DNA of 64,000 nucleotides from Siphonodentalium dalli (GCA_032622095.1 CP136062.1:200733828-200797827); one strand, 5' to 3'. Counted from the stretch's first letter, positions 53,301 through 55,836 are shown. Notes: a model not told the origin generated them from the sequence alone. Program-made: numbers and translations.

Positions 53301-53569
53301 TTACATATAAACCCAATGTTACACAGATCCGGAAATACACAACGAAAAACTACATGCTATTTGAGACGTACTTTGGGCTTCAATAGTTAGAGGAATGTGC
53401 AGTTTTCTCATCCAATTGGGCTTCTTCCATCTGTGTTTTCCCACTGCGACCCAAGTGACGTCAGCCAGGTTGTTCTCACTCGTGTGCGACAAAGCCGGGA
53501 CGAATGAACCGAGGCGGAGGCGCTTCGTTTTCGGTTGTAGACATGCATCCAGAACGGACACTGCCGAAG
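7863..53569 (-). CDS. Cyclic-nucleotide-gated cation channel subunit (CNGL/CNGB-like), 16 exons, 5' partial
   Basis: Spliced from 16 minus-strand exons (53372-53569, 51113-51372, 46893-46979, 41396-41460, 39627-39749, 39114-39255, 38523-38682, 35496-35593, 34774-34857, 28646-28764, 27639-27791, 23206-23317, 21858-21968, 18834-18969, 9513-9723, 7863-8316). All internal boundaries are AG/GT and all phases join, giving 836 residues plus stop. Numbering residues from the first complete codon: pre-S1 linker 1-66, S1-S2 about 66-152, S3-S4 153-181, S5 about 204-230, pore TSIGNNP 257-263, S6 about 270-290, C-linker 292-377, nucleotide-binding domain about 378-495, charged tail 497-836. The family forms tetrameric plasma-membrane cation channels opened by cGMP or cAMP in sensory cells. 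The initiator exon(s) lie upstream and were not found. Family assignment is very secure; the CNGL-like subclass is inferred from the pore and C-linker. Confidence 0.95.
8663..9320 (-). mobile_element. 5'-truncated L2/CR1-like LINE fragment
   Basis: Minus-strand text contains the 3' end of a non-LTR reverse transcriptase ORF: SRLDYCN and [12 protein letters not shown] near 9200-9290, then [39 protein letters not shown] and a stop near 8797. These are the signature motifs of the L2/CR1 C-terminal region. A frameshift or stop separates the upstream part (stop near 9160) from 8797-9195. Downstream lies AGCGCTTAGGGCCCCTTGCG, GCGCTATATAAATA and an (ATT)n tail at 8663-8686, typical of the 3' terminus. 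It sits in the intron between channel exons 15 and 16, in the same orientation, and is dead on arrival. Confidence 0.88.
9513..9723 (-). CDS. CNG channel exon 15 (acidic tail)
   Basis: Acceptor TTGTTACAG before 9723, donor GTATGT after 9513. The first two bases complete a split Glu codon; the last two (GG) join exon 16. The 69 full codons encode a strongly acidic, Ser-rich segment ([24 protein letters not shown]). Residues 617-685 of the window protein. No fold recognised. Confidence 0.9.
9998..10083. mobile_element. Family H hairpin (CAGTAATGCCC, TA target), short form H1
   Basis: TA-flanked perfect foldback of 84 bp: TACAGTAAAGCCCTAAATAA ... TTATTTAGGGCAATACTGTA. It contains only the outer arms of the long H elements. 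TA target and CAGT ends fit a Tc1/mariner-pogo type MITE. Confidence 0.85.
10190..10316. mobile_element. One-sided TTAA element with CCCTTTGAGTGCCA end carrying the 69-bp palindrome
   Basis: TTAA-CCCTTTGAGTGCCAGG at 10190 is a different, piggyBac-style end from family A. It is followed within 60 bp by ACCCTGTGCCAATGCATTC and the complete 69-bp palindrome to about 10310, then an AT-rich spacer like that in family B. No matching right end was found. Confidence 0.65.
11066..11119. repeat. 54-bp hairpin
   Basis: AAAGCAGACGAAATTCCTAA at 11066 pairs with TTAGTAATTTCGTCGGCTTT ending at 11119 around GATGTACATC, itself a palindrome. Possibly a foldback or structured RNA in the intron; function unknown. 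Confidence 0.6.
11595..12509. mobile_element. Large foldback with 230-bp arms and internal TTAA-CCCTCAGACTGCC ends
   Basis: Left arm 11595-11826 (TTTGCGGTTTTAGTAAACGC onward) is the inverse of right arm 12277-12509, with a 450-bp spacer. Within the arms, TTAA at 11724 and at 12377 are followed inward by CCCTCAGACTGCCGAAGCTG in inverted orientation, exactly as expected for a piggyBac-like MITE. The inverted repeat nevertheless continues about 130 bp beyond both TTAAs. Either the element is larger than the TTAA unit, or a MITE landed at the centre of an existing palindrome. Confidence 0.8.
12530..12770. repeat. Imperfect tandem duplication around a C23 tract
   Basis: Two units of about 130 bp share GTGGCCCGCCC(C/T)(G/A)AATACCAC and AACACTCCGA. 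They are separated by a C homopolymer at 12628-12650, which makes the length here unreliable in assembly. The Gly-rich open frames on the minus strand come from the C tract and are not genes. Confidence 0.7.
12917..13170. repeat. Dispersed repeat, diverged copy 2, with G19 tract
   Basis: Same order of motifs as 7386-7630 (GATTTTCCAACCAGTATTTA ... GTCAGGTTGGACATTTC ... TCTGGTTCAAGG), with a G homopolymer at 13105-13123. Confidence 0.65.
13630..14070 (-). mobile_element. Family K MITE (AGGTACTCAATCCGA ends), copy K1, inverted
   Basis: The right end reads TTCGGATTGAGTACCT-TTAA (TTAA at 14067) and the left end ATCCGATCAGAGGGTCCCC. The interior matches the inverse of 45528-46014 and 55833-56281 (for example GACTCGAATCAAATATTTTT). 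Non-coding. Confidence 0.8.
14071..18097. other. Intron 14-15, no gene recognised
   Basis: Part of the channel intron between exons 15 and 14. It holds a 147-codon minus-strand open frame at 15303-15746 with no recognisable domain, a 78-bp minisatellite (16819-17017) and a TCCGTCCGTCCG-type repeat near 17290-17480. AT-rich otherwise, with many CATGTA motifs. Confidence 0.6.
16819..17017. repeat. Minisatellite, 78-bp unit x 2.5
   Basis: Units begin GGACCCCTACATGCATGTAT at 16819, 16897 and 16975 and are nearly identical. The unit is a multiple of three, so two overlapping short open frames run through it without being genes. Confidence 0.95.
18098..18497 (+). mobile_element. Family A MITE, copy A2 (full length)
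   Basis: TTAA at both ends (18098, 18494), CCCTTTACCCAAC / GTTGGGTAAAGGG termini, the asymmetric segment, and two 69-bp palindromes in inverse orientation separated by an AT-rich spacer. 400 bp including targets. Confidence 0.9.
18505..18706. mobile_element. Family H hairpin, copy H2 (long form)
   Basis: TA-flanked foldback TACAGTAATGCCCTAAGTAA ... TTACTTAGAGCATTACTGTA with long arms through AGTCGGAAATATG and GCCATTCATC. It lies 7 bp after A2. Confidence 0.85.
18834..18969 (-). CDS. CNG channel exon 14 (charged tail)
   Basis: Acceptor CATTTTAG before 18969, donor G|GTAGGAAG after 18834. 45 codons plus one base encode a Lys/Glu/Gln-rich stretch ([31 protein letters not shown]), probably helical or coiled. 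Window residues 571-615. Confidence 0.9.
18970..20884. other. Intron 13-14, no gene recognised
   Basis: AT-rich. Around 20450-20640 lies a diverged repeat (GCAGACGACAG, AAGTTCAACAAAC) related to 35700-35880. Short open frames are unsupported. Confidence 0.6.
20885..21103. mobile_element. Family H hairpin, copy H3 (long form)
   Basis: TACAGTAATGCCC ... near-perfect 105-bp arms meeting at GAAAGCTCTCAGTGAGAGCTTTC. The right end is slightly degraded (ATTACTCTA). Confidence 0.88.
21858..21968 (-). CDS. CNG channel exon 13 (after binding domain)
   Basis: Acceptor ATCTTTTCAAAG before 21968, donor GTGAGT after 21858. 37 in-phase codons: starts IMQVRKGG and turns acidic ([12 protein letters not shown]), ending SLTLSSRR. 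The longer open frames here in other phases are shadows. Window residues 534-570. Confidence 0.9.
22081..22166. mobile_element. Family H hairpin, short form H4
   Basis: 84-bp foldback like H1: AGTAATGCCCTAAATAATCG ... GGGCATCACTGTA, meeting at CAGAATTCTG. The left TACAG is altered to TACTAG. Confidence 0.85.
22369..22758 (+). mobile_element. Family A MITE, copy A3 (full length)
   Basis: TTAA target on both sides, intact CCCTTTACCCAACAGAACGG and complementary right end, and both palindromes present with one or two substitutions. Confidence 0.9.
22845..23135 (+). repeat. Dispersed 290-bp repeat with terminal hairpin, copy 1
   Basis: From TATTTCACTGTAGCTTTGGG through GGGTCAACCAGT and AGTGAAAATGCC to a foldback AATACCTACAG ... 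CTGTAGGTATT. An inverted copy lies at 27840-28112; the two flank channel exons 12 and 11. Confidence 0.8.
23206..23317 (-). CDS. CNG channel exon 12 (post-CNBD helix)
   Basis: Acceptor ATTTTCAG before 23317, donor AAAG|GTGATG at 23206. The first base completes Lys, then 37 codons, [20 protein letters not shown] to [11 protein letters not shown] highly charged helical segment, and TPKL followed by a hydrophobic run is typical after the binding domain in CNG channels. Window residues 497-533. Confidence 0.92.
23428..25106 (+). mobile_element. Non-autonomous hAT element nested in H5
   Basis: 8-bp target duplication GTCGGAAA on both sides (23420-23427, 25107-25114). Ends CAGGGATGTGGTAATT and, on the other strand, CAGGCTTGGGGCAATT: short imperfect inverted repeats beginning CAGG as in hAT transposons. 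Subterminal regions are packed with TAATTGTAAT and TAATTACAT repeats. The interior keeps two exons for a BED-type zinc finger (24006-24104, 24566-24688) but no catalytic region. The internal intron ends in a retroposon-like tail (TTTGATTTGATTTGG near 24260). Confidence 0.9.
24006..24688 (+). pseudogene. BED zinc-finger remnant of a hAT transposase (two exons)
   Basis: Exon 24006-24104 (acceptor TTTGCAG, donor GAAG|GTAAGT) encodes [14 protein letters not shown]...NFVTHLK; exon 24566-24688 (acceptor TTTATAG) continues in phase RKHQDVYE to a TAG at 24686. The C-x2-C...H-x4-H pattern is the BED finger that binds hAT ends. No start exon is certain and the RNase-H-like catalytic part is missing. 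It could encode a short DNA-binding protein, or be a remnant. Confidence 0.8.
25311..26052. repeat. Foldback with 205-bp arms
   Basis: Left arm 25311-25519 (GGTGGAGCACACAGGGCCCTG onward, through CACAAGTCCGATTTT and TTTCAATGTGTCTTATTG) is the inverse of 25850-26052; the 330-bp spacer carries a third partial copy of the inner arm (GAAAGGAAATT near 25702). Likely a foldback transposon of unknown family; open frames are shadows. Confidence 0.85.
26053..26511. other. Intron segment, nothing recognised
   Basis: AT-rich sequence between the foldback and H6 with no repeat or coding signal that I can support. Confidence 0.5.
26512..26660. mobile_element. Family H hairpin, internally deleted copy H6
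   Basis: The left arm is complete to GGAAAGCTCTC, then jumps to AATTCTGCTGTGGTTAAAGA: most of the right arm is lost and the right end degraded (TTATTTAGGTTGTTGTA). Confidence 0.8.
27095..27225 (+). repeat. Fragment of family G element
   Basis: TGATTGGTATAAGAACAAAA ... TGTCTGTATAGTAACAC ... GACGGTTTT ... CCCATCGCGAAGGCC matches the right third of the family G elements at 41709-42241 and 54687-55211 in diverged form. Confidence 0.6.
27369..27581. mobile_element. Family H hairpin, copy H7 (long form)
   Basis: TACAGTAATGCCCTAAATAA ... GGGCATTACTGTA with about 100-bp arms; a small deletion in the left outer arm and a duplicated GGCTGTT. Confidence 0.88.
27639..27791 (-). CDS. CNG channel exon 11 (second half of nucleotide-binding domain)
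   Basis: Acceptor GTTTTAG before 27791, donor AA|GTATGT after 27639. Encodes [20 protein letters not shown], then [14 protein letters not shown] and the C-helix ([13 protein letters not shown]). The Arg-Thr in RRTAD (window residues 457-458) corresponds to the phosphate-cassette Arg that contacts the cyclic phosphate and the Thr associated with cGMP preference. Residues 446-495. Confidence 0.97.
27840..28112 (-). repeat. Dispersed 290-bp repeat with hairpin, copy 2 (inverted)
   Basis: Inverse of 22845-23135: AATACCTACTGTTTTTTTG ... AAAAAACTGTAGGTATT hairpin, then GGTTGACCC and TACAATGAAATAAC. Confidence 0.8.
28150..28199. repeat. Family C end fragment
   Basis: TTTTCGCCAAATTTCAGGAAGCTCCAGTCATGGAAGGG-TTAA resembles the ends of 47109-47324 (TTAA-CCGTTTCATGACTGGAGC). 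Only one end is present. Confidence 0.6.
28215..28614 (-). mobile_element. Family A MITE, copy A4 (full length, inverted)
   Basis: TTAA at 28215 and 28611; the asymmetric segment lies on the right here (CATAACTGTAACTATCACAA ... GGCCGGTTTGTTGGG). Both palindromes intact. Confidence 0.9.
28646..28764 (-). CDS. CNG channel exon 10 (first half of binding-domain beta roll)
   Basis: Acceptor AATTTTAG before 28764, donor AG|GTTAGT after 28646. 39 codons: [20 protein letters not shown], then [16 protein letters not shown]. The GEVGKEMYI and VFGE signatures are hallmark CNG nucleotide-binding motifs; the Glu of FGE (residue 443) contacts the ribose in the family. Residues 406-444. Confidence 0.97.
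29174..29395. repeat. DIRS left inverted terminal repeat
   Basis: Outer tip TTTTATATCATAAATTAGGT followed by ACTCACCTGATATAATTTGT and GGCATTCCGAAATTTCG, to CTTGCCACGGAAA. The inverse of the right repeat except for the outer 20 bases. Confidence 0.92.
29438..30825 (+). pseudogene. DIRS gag-like ORF
   Basis: Best start is the ATG at 29438 ([14 protein letters not shown]...), interrupted by an in-frame TGA at 29525; the long open part runs 29555-30523. The frame then shifts by one base near 30500 and continues (LDELFHDTT...) through a Pro/Ser-rich, then Arg/Gly-rich tail ([15 protein letters not shown]) to 30825. Acidic N-terminus, middle part with [15 protein letters not shown], basic C-terminus: typical of DIRS ORF1, thought to be a capsid/nucleic-acid-binding protein. 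No zinc knuckle seen. Confidence 0.85.
30830..32735 (+). pseudogene. DIRS reverse transcriptase / RNase H ORF
   Basis: Starts [18 protein letters not shown] at 30830. Fingers: [20 protein letters not shown] (about 31120-31180). A one-base loss near 31252 moves the frame; it continues [14 protein letters not shown], then the catalytic YIDD at 31474-31485. RNase [12 protein letters not shown] (about 31965), [29 protein letters not shown] second one-base loss occurs in a G run near 32180, then [15 protein letters not shown] and [15 protein letters not shown], stop near 32733. No functional enzyme can be made from this copy as read. Confidence 0.92.
32690..33729 (+). pseudogene. DIRS tyrosine recombinase ORF
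   Basis: Overlaps the end of the RT/RNase H frame. N-terminal SAM-like part around [20 protein letters not shown]; catalytic domain with first Arg in [12 protein letters not shown] (33221-33223), HSTR box (33577-33588) and catalytic Tyr in FINFYLHDV (33688-33690). A one-base loss near 33418 splits the frame (32225-33430 and 33448-33729). In DIRS elements this enzyme integrates a circular DNA intermediate without target duplication. Confidence 0.9.
33893..34008. repeat. DIRS internal complementary region
   Basis: Left half (ACAAATTATATCAGGTGAGT ... ATGATATAAAA) is the inverse of the left outer tip; right half (TTTAACAATTTGATTTATCA ... CTCACCTGATATAATTTGT) is the inverse of the right outer tip. 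Joined at about 33940, this equals the predicted circle junction of the element's two ends. Confidence 0.93.
34046..34296. repeat. DIRS right inverted terminal repeat
   Basis: TTTCCGTGGCAAGCGCCTAG through CGAAATTTCGGAATGCC to ACAAATTATATCAGGTGAGT, then an outer tip TATAATTTACTCATAAAAT ... GTTAAATTTT. A C14 run at 34011-34024 precedes it. Confidence 0.92.
34774..34857 (-). CDS. CNG channel exon 9 (start of nucleotide-binding domain)
   Basis: Acceptor TTCAACAG before 34857, donor AAG|GTACGT after 34774. 28 in-phase codons: [20 protein letters not shown] then NDDYICRK. Matches the conserved CNG segment between the C-linker and the first beta strands. Residues 378-405. Confidence 0.97.
34893..35062. 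mobile_element. Degraded palindrome element, family C-like
   Basis: Diverged halves of the 69-bp palindrome (GCATATATAAGAGAATGCAC; TATACTCTCTTATATATGTG ... GACAATGCATTGGCACAGGG) followed by TTTTCGCAAAATTCCAGGAA, the family C end text. Confidence 0.6.
35496..35593 (-). CDS. CNG channel exon 8 (C-linker end)
   Basis: Acceptor AAATTTCAG before 35593, donor CAG|GTAGGT after 35496. Two bases complete an Asp codon, then [19 protein letters not shown] and [13 protein letters not shown]. The LP..L..DLAI.V pattern is the classic C-linker signature. Residues 346-377. Confidence 0.97.
35600..36558. other. Intron 7-8, no gene recognised
   Basis: AT-rich. A tandem CTACTCTTGGCATCAATGTTAA duplicate pair occurs at about 35655-35700 and a repeat related to 20450-20640 at 35700-35880. 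Confidence 0.6.
36559..37022 (+). mobile_element. Family B MITE (GTGACCCGCCAT ends), copy B1
   Basis: Ends TATGTGACCCGCCATAACAA and TTTGATATGGCGGGTCAAAT, with the subterminal AATCCAGTCGTAAGTCGG inverted. Interior: 69-bp palindrome, AT-rich spacer, a central GAGCCCCAGACAAACATGAG ... GGGCTCCCTGCAGGG block, spacer, inverse palindrome. The ends are unrelated to family A but the palindromes are the same. Confidence 0.88.
37236..37472 (-). mobile_element. Family A MITE, copy A5 (inverted, internal deletion)
   Basis: TTAA at 37236 and 37469. The left palindrome is truncated after GTCGACCATAGG and fused to CACAGAATGCATTGGCACAG, so the spacer and most of both palindromes are lost; the asymmetric segment is intact. 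Confidence 0.88.
37473..38202. other. Intron segment, no gene recognised
   Basis: AT-rich, no repeat family identified. The open frame at 37790-38035 lacks recognisable features. Confidence 0.5.
38203..38489. mobile_element. Family H hairpin, copy H8 with duplicated core
   Basis: TACAGTAATGCTCTAATTAA ... GAGCATTACTGTA. The core from GCAGGATTTAGTCGAAAATA to the central GCTCTCGGGGAGAGC is present twice in direct orientation (about 38265-38333 and 38331-38400), so left arm material appears twice. Confidence 0.88.
38523..38682 (-). CDS. CNG channel exon 7 (C-linker)
   Basis: Acceptor TTTCAACAG before 38682, donor G|GTATGC after 38523. 53 codons plus one base: [56 protein letters not shown]...Q.RV..WF.Y.W is the strongly conserved A'-B' helix motif of CNG C-linkers. 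Residues 292-344. Confidence 0.98.
39114..39255 (-). CDS. CNG channel exon 6 (pore and S6)
   Basis: Acceptor TTGTTTCAG before 39255, donor CAG|GTAAAA after 39114. Encodes [20 protein letters not shown], then S6 [19 protein letters not shown] ending LLVGQ. The filter TSIGNNP (residues 257-263) has Asn where CNGA subunits have Glu. From memory, insect CNGL-type subunits carry a similar TSIGKNPKP filter. Confidence 0.98.
39375..39487. mobile_element. Family H half element H9
   Basis: Only the right arm: TCTCAGTGAGAGCTTTTCG ... AATTATTTAGGGCATAACTGTA. It begins at the hairpin centre, suggesting loss of the left arm by deletion. Confidence 0.8.
39627..39749 (-). CDS. CNG channel exon 5 (S5 and turret)
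   Basis: Acceptor TTCTCTTCAG before 39749, donor GC|GTGAGT after 39627. [20 protein letters not shown], then [20 protein letters not shown]. The G-I/L-G...WVYNGEGN turret motif is diagnostic. The usual N-A/S-C-x-Y-Y-W of S5 is here EGCGYYAA, lacking the Asn and Trp. Residues 204-243. Confidence 0.97.
39926..40392 (+). mobile_element. Family B MITE, copy B2
   Basis: CATATGTGACCCGCCATATC ... GATATGGCGGGTCACATATG. Same internal order as B1, with a shortened left palindrome (centre GGCGACCTATATAGGTCGCC) and intact right palindrome. Confidence 0.9.
40393..41395. other. Intron 4-5, no gene recognised
   Basis: Contains a C21 homopolymer (40726-40746), TGATGATGATG, and two degenerate repeats of the 'ccaatggttcacatttg...tatcaagccgg' type (about 40920-41130). 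Confidence 0.6.
41396..41460 (-). CDS. CNG channel exon 4 (S4-S5 linker)
   Basis: Acceptor TTACATTTTAG before 41460, donor GTGAG|GTAACT after 41396. 21 codons plus two bases: [21 protein letters not shown], joining in phase to exon 5 via Arg. FWEFFER aligns with the FFEFN/FEFF element of CNG channels after S4. Short exon found by phase and homology. Residues 182-202. Confidence 0.9.
41709..42241 (+). mobile_element. Family G element (TTAA-AGGCACG ends), copy G1
   Basis: Starts TTAAAGGCACGGGTGGCG, ends GCCAACGCCGCCCGTATCTA: imperfect inverted ends. The interior has ATAAACGCTCTTTATTAG and ATGCTCTTTATGTTTACC. About 75-90% like G2 by eye. Non-coding, about 525 bp. Confidence 0.82.
42544..42790. 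repeat. Molluscan-style 'GGTTTAATGTCGCTTTTAGC' repeat
   Basis: TTGGTTGGGGTTTAATGTCG CTTTTAGCAACTAAGGCCAT, then GTGGTGGAGGAAATCCG and GGATTTGAACCC. From memory, 'GTTTAACGTCGCTTTTAGCAATATT' sequences are abundant in gastropod and bivalve DNA, possibly SINE-like. No promoter boxes clear enough to call it a SINE. Confidence 0.5.
42927..43308 (-). mobile_element. Family A MITE, copy A6 (inverted, CTAA target)
   Basis: Flanked by CTAA on both sides (42927-42930, 43305-43308) instead of TTAA; ends CCCTTTACCC / GGGTAAAGGG intact. The spacer is shortened; both palindromes are present with small changes. Confidence 0.88.
43729..44021 (+). mobile_element. Family A MITE, copy A7 (internal deletion)
   Basis: TTAA both ends. 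Asymmetric segment joined at CATTGG to GTCGACTCGCATATATAAGA, so the left half of palindrome 1 is gone; palindrome 2 is intact. Confidence 0.88.
44022..45527. other. Intron 3-4, no gene recognised
   Basis: AT-rich, with isolated CGCTCTTTAT motifs near 43691, 44024 and 44710 that look like family G debris, and a tandem repeat at 45110-45410. Short open frames are unsupported. Confidence 0.6.
45110..45410. repeat. Imperfect tandem repeat, about 95-100 bp unit x3
   Basis: Recurring TGGGTTTGTCCATnCATTCTTACC, AGAGTTACGGnCCTTGATT and GGGGAAAGGnGATCCACTTA text. The same style as the dispersed 'gagttatggtcc' repeats. Confidence 0.7.
45528..46014 (+). mobile_element. Family K MITE, copy K2
   Basis: TTAA-AGGTACTCAATCCGATAA ... 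TTCGGATTGAGTACCT-TTAA (TTAA at 45528 and 46011). Interior as K1 and K3. Confidence 0.88.
46015..46430. repeat. TTTCTTA/TAAGAAA-rich low-complexity block
   Basis: Dozens of TTTCTTA, AAGAAAT and TTTCTCA words in both orientations, ending ATTATTTTTAGCAGTGTATT. Abuts K2 directly. May be the body of an AT-rich transposon; no clear paired end found. Confidence 0.6.
46893..46979 (-). CDS. CNG channel exon 3 (S3-S4)
   Basis: Acceptor ATGTTATAG before 46979, donor AAG|GTAAAG after 46893. 29 in-phase codons: [20 protein letters not shown] then WLRIPRMFK. The S.LPLD motif of S3 and the LR.PR start of S4 are diagnostic. S4 is short in positive charges, as usual for CNG channels. Residues 153-181. Confidence 0.96.
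47109..47324 (+). mobile_element. Family C element (TTAA-CCGTTTCATGAC ends) carrying the palindrome
   Basis: TTAA-CCGTTTCATGACTGGAGC at left and GCGTCATGAAAGGG-TTAA at right. Inside, ACCCTGTGCCAATGCATTCT and a diverged palindrome (CGCCCATAGGGCG centre), then a shortened second palindrome GCCAGTGCATTCTC ... GCACTGGCACAGGGT. Confidence 0.82.
47868..48083. mobile_element. Family H hairpin, copy H10 (long form)
   Basis: CACAGTAATGCCCTAAATAA ... TTATTTAGGGAATTACTGTA; about 105-bp arms meeting at GCTCTCAGTGAGAGC. Confidence 0.87.
48084..49420. other. Intron 2-3 segment, no gene recognised
   Basis: AT-rich. Around 48535-48600 (GGAAATCACGTGGTTCCGAG) resembles the inverse of 51000-51090, suggesting another dispersed repeat. 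Open frames are unsupported. Confidence 0.55.
49440..50010. repeat. Degenerate minisatellite, GGTTAATTAAAATATGGTCCCATGA unit family
   Basis: About 20 degenerate units of roughly 26-35 bp built from GGGTTAATT(A/G)AAATATGGTC and CCATGAGG. Runs almost continuously for 570 bp, with a C9 run near 49961. Confidence 0.92.
50080..50710. repeat. Degenerate tandem repeat, about 165-bp unit x 3.5
   Basis: Recurring 'gataactt...tttgtnatctgat...aatttggtatgtg...aagttcgaat...ggtttggtccgcc...atttttgc(c/a)ggagttatgg' text. Related to the TCCGTCCG dispersed repeats. Confidence 0.8.
51113..51372 (-). CDS. CNG channel exon 2 (S1-S2)
   Basis: Acceptor TTTTTGTAG before 51372, donor AAG|GTATAT after 51113. The first two bases complete a split Ser, then [20 protein letters not shown] (S1), [37 protein letters not shown] (S2) and VKSRKFK. 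(I/V)P.R..FPYQ and the acidic-hydrophobic S2 are signature CNG text. Residues 66-152. Confidence 0.97.
51355..51545. repeat. 32-bp tandem repeat copying the exon 2 splice acceptor
   Basis: Five to six units in plus-strand order ACCTACAAAAACAA(C/T)C AAACTATGTAGAGCTT. On the minus strand each unit contains TTTTTGTAGGTAAGCTC, which is the real acceptor and first bases of exon 2 at 51372. Confidence 0.95.
51753..52583. mobile_element. Foldback/MITE with 26-bp ends (CCGTGGCTGGTTTAGGA)
   Basis: TA-CCGTGGCTGGTTTAGGACAT at left and ATATCCTAAACCAGCCACCG-TA at right. Interior holds inverted TTTTGGATCGGCAAAACCCC and palindromes TTTCGTGGACACGAAAT and ATTTCGTGGCCACGAA. TA target likely. Non-coding, about 830 bp. 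Confidence 0.85.
52584..53371. other. Intron 1-2 segment, no gene recognised
   Basis: AT-rich. GCACACTGAACCTGAACGCG and related GAGCG text near 52770-52800 recur loosely at 53160-53190 in inverted sense, hinting at one more degraded repeat. Confidence 0.5.
53372..53569 (-). CDS. CNG channel first exon seen (pre-S1 cytoplasmic region)
   Basis: Acceptor TTTGGTCTAG before 53569 (with TTACTAAT as a branch-like site), donor AAA|GTACGT after 53372. Two bases complete a split codon, 65 codons follow, and one base joins exon 2. [20 protein letters not shown] then [14 protein letters not shown]: the [10 protein letters not shown]. pattern matches the segment just before S1. An alternative acceptor 9 bases downstream (CTTCGGCAG) keeps the frame. 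Upstream exon(s) were not located. Confidence 0.88.
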
Positions 53570-54345
53570 CTAGACCAAAGTAGTTGATATTAGTAAGGAC
53601 ACAACAATATTGGGTCCAAAAACAACGGGGAACAACTAACACATATTAATCACATACCTTAACAAATTAACAACAATCAATAACCAGTGAAACTATTTGT
53701 AATTTACAAGGATGTTGACCTTTGTTCTATTCAAAGTATAACGTGTGGTAAAACTGATGTATTTATTATCATGAAACTGATTGAATAATTGAACAGAGTA
53801 AGAAAGCAAACGGAAAGACTCTGGTGTCAATTATTTTCACCATATACTTCATTCTTTGGTTAACCTGACATAAACAGAATTATGGGGAAATTGTAGGATG
53901 GTTTCCTGAACTATATTCAGGCTATTGAAGATATACAATGAGTGTCTGACCACCTCCAACAAGCATTTATTCCCCACAACGAACTCAACATATCATAGTA
54001 TATTTACATACTAAGTGTTGCCATCACTAAATCCAGCATTCTGATTGATCGGCGCCCACGTGGCTAGTTGCAGTTATTTCTCGGTGAATGCGCAACGCCT
54101 CATAACACCAAGCTCATAACACCATTGATACGTCATTTGGTTTGGAAAGACGAACGCGTATTGTTTTGGGCGCATTTGGACTCGCGCAGGATTGACTTAA
54201 TACATCATCGGGTTTCAATATGAAGAGAAATTGTTCCTATTAACTTTTGCCAAGGGTGCTATTGGGTATTTTGGGCTGTTTTTGTCACGATACACTTTTC
54301 GATTTAAATACATTTACAAAAGTGGCTTTTTCGCTAAATGTATAT
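53570..54345. other. Upstream intron or 5' region, no gene recognised
   Basis: AT-rich, no repeat family identified by eye. Confidence 0.5.
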
Positions 54346-54518
54346 AAATATAAGGATTAACTGTCATGTGGACTATTTTTATGGAGATGTAACCGTGAGG
54401 TAAGTGGTCATAACTTGTATGTAAAACCCTTCGGGTTTTACACAAGTTATGTCCACTTACCTCACGGTTACATCTCCATAAAAACAGTCCACATGACAGT
54501 TAATCCTTATATATAACT
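54346..54518. repeat. 173-bp near-perfect palindrome with TTCG loop
   Basis: ATAAGGATTAACTGTCATGT ... ACATGACAGTTAATCCTTAT; arms of about 84 bp meeting at AAAACCCTTCGGGTTTTA. Only a handful of mismatches. Could be a MITE or a structured RNA source. Confidence 0.9.
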
Positions 54519-54686
54519 GTTTGCATGTATCATCTCTATACTGGGGTGGTGATGTGCATGTGGTTTCATATACGCTGTTACTACATTGAACATTCATTAC
54601 TCCTTTATTACAGCTCGATTCTGACTGATGCATGACATGACTGTATATATACACCACTTACTACATAATCTGCTCTGTCTACTTCC

Positions 54687-55211
54687 TTAAAGACACGAGC
54701 GGCGTTCGTTGCAGAAATATTCATATTTGTTCAAATCGCCATCAACAGAAGGAATATTAAAATATATATAGTTTTGTTCATATGCCAAACATAATCAGCG
54801 TGTAAATAGTATATTGTCATCAAGACATACGATGGTGTACGTAAACAAGAGCCTGCTCATGTTACAGAAGTTGTGCTTCTGTTTACATAACACAGCGCAA
54901 TTATATTGGTTAATCACACAAAATGATATAAACGCTCTTTATTATTTCCATATCAGGAAAACAGTAACCAATAACGCTCTTTATGTTACCATATCCGGAT
55001 CTAAACAAAAGCCAGGTAACATAACGTTTTTTGCATTTGTTTACATAAAAAAGGAAAAAAATTGACAATAACATACTGTTTATGCCATATTTCTGATTGG
55101 TATATGAACAAAGTCTGTCTATATTTTACTAATCTTTCTCTTTATGACGGTTTTTGACGGAGGTGAATATTTTAACAGCATACCCACCGCCAACGACGCC
55201 CGTATCTTTAA
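54687..55211 (+). mobile_element. Family G element, copy G2
   Basis: TTAA-AGACACGAGCGGCGTTCG ... CGACGCCCGTATCT-TTAA, both TTAA targets intact. Interior as G1. Confidence 0.88.
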
Positions 55212-55446
55212 TTTCTCCCTTCTATTTCCCCTGCACTCGCCCAAATATATCAATGCATGCAGCACATTCTCGTGCAAATAGGTTAATATTATTATTCTCG
55301 TGCAAATATCATCAGTGTACACATTAAGCCTCAATATTGACATATATGTTCATATTGAACAAATTGATTCTGAAATAAGCCCGCAGTGAACTTATATCCG
55401 TTATTCTGTTGAATGGTGCGGGCCACAATGGAAACACGTTACCACG

Positions 55447-55836
55447 TTAACCCTTTACCCAACAAAACGGCCAAATAAAGCTTCAACAGCCTAAAATATC
55501 TTCGGTCTGTCTCAATAGAACCATACACATATGGATATCATTGGAACCGGCTCTTTGACCACATTGTGATAGTTACAGTTATGCCCTTTGCCAATGCATT
55601 CTCTTATATATGCGAGTCGACCATAGGTCGCCTCGCATATATAAGAGAATGCATTGGCCTAAAAAAAATCTTTTTTTAACACTTTTTATCATTTGTTCTT
55701 ACATTCTTTAACAATTTTATAATTTTTAATGTGTTAAGCCAATGCACTCTCTTATATATGCGAGGCGACCTATGGTCGACTCGCATATATAAGAGAATGC
55801 ATTGGCACAGAGTCCTTCTGTTGTGTAAAGGGTTAA
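55447..55836 (+). mobile_element. Family A MITE, copy A8
   Basis: TTAA at 55447 and 55833. Asymmetric segment slightly shortened, both palindromes present; the right end is mutated (GTTGTGTAAAGGG). Confidence 0.88.
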
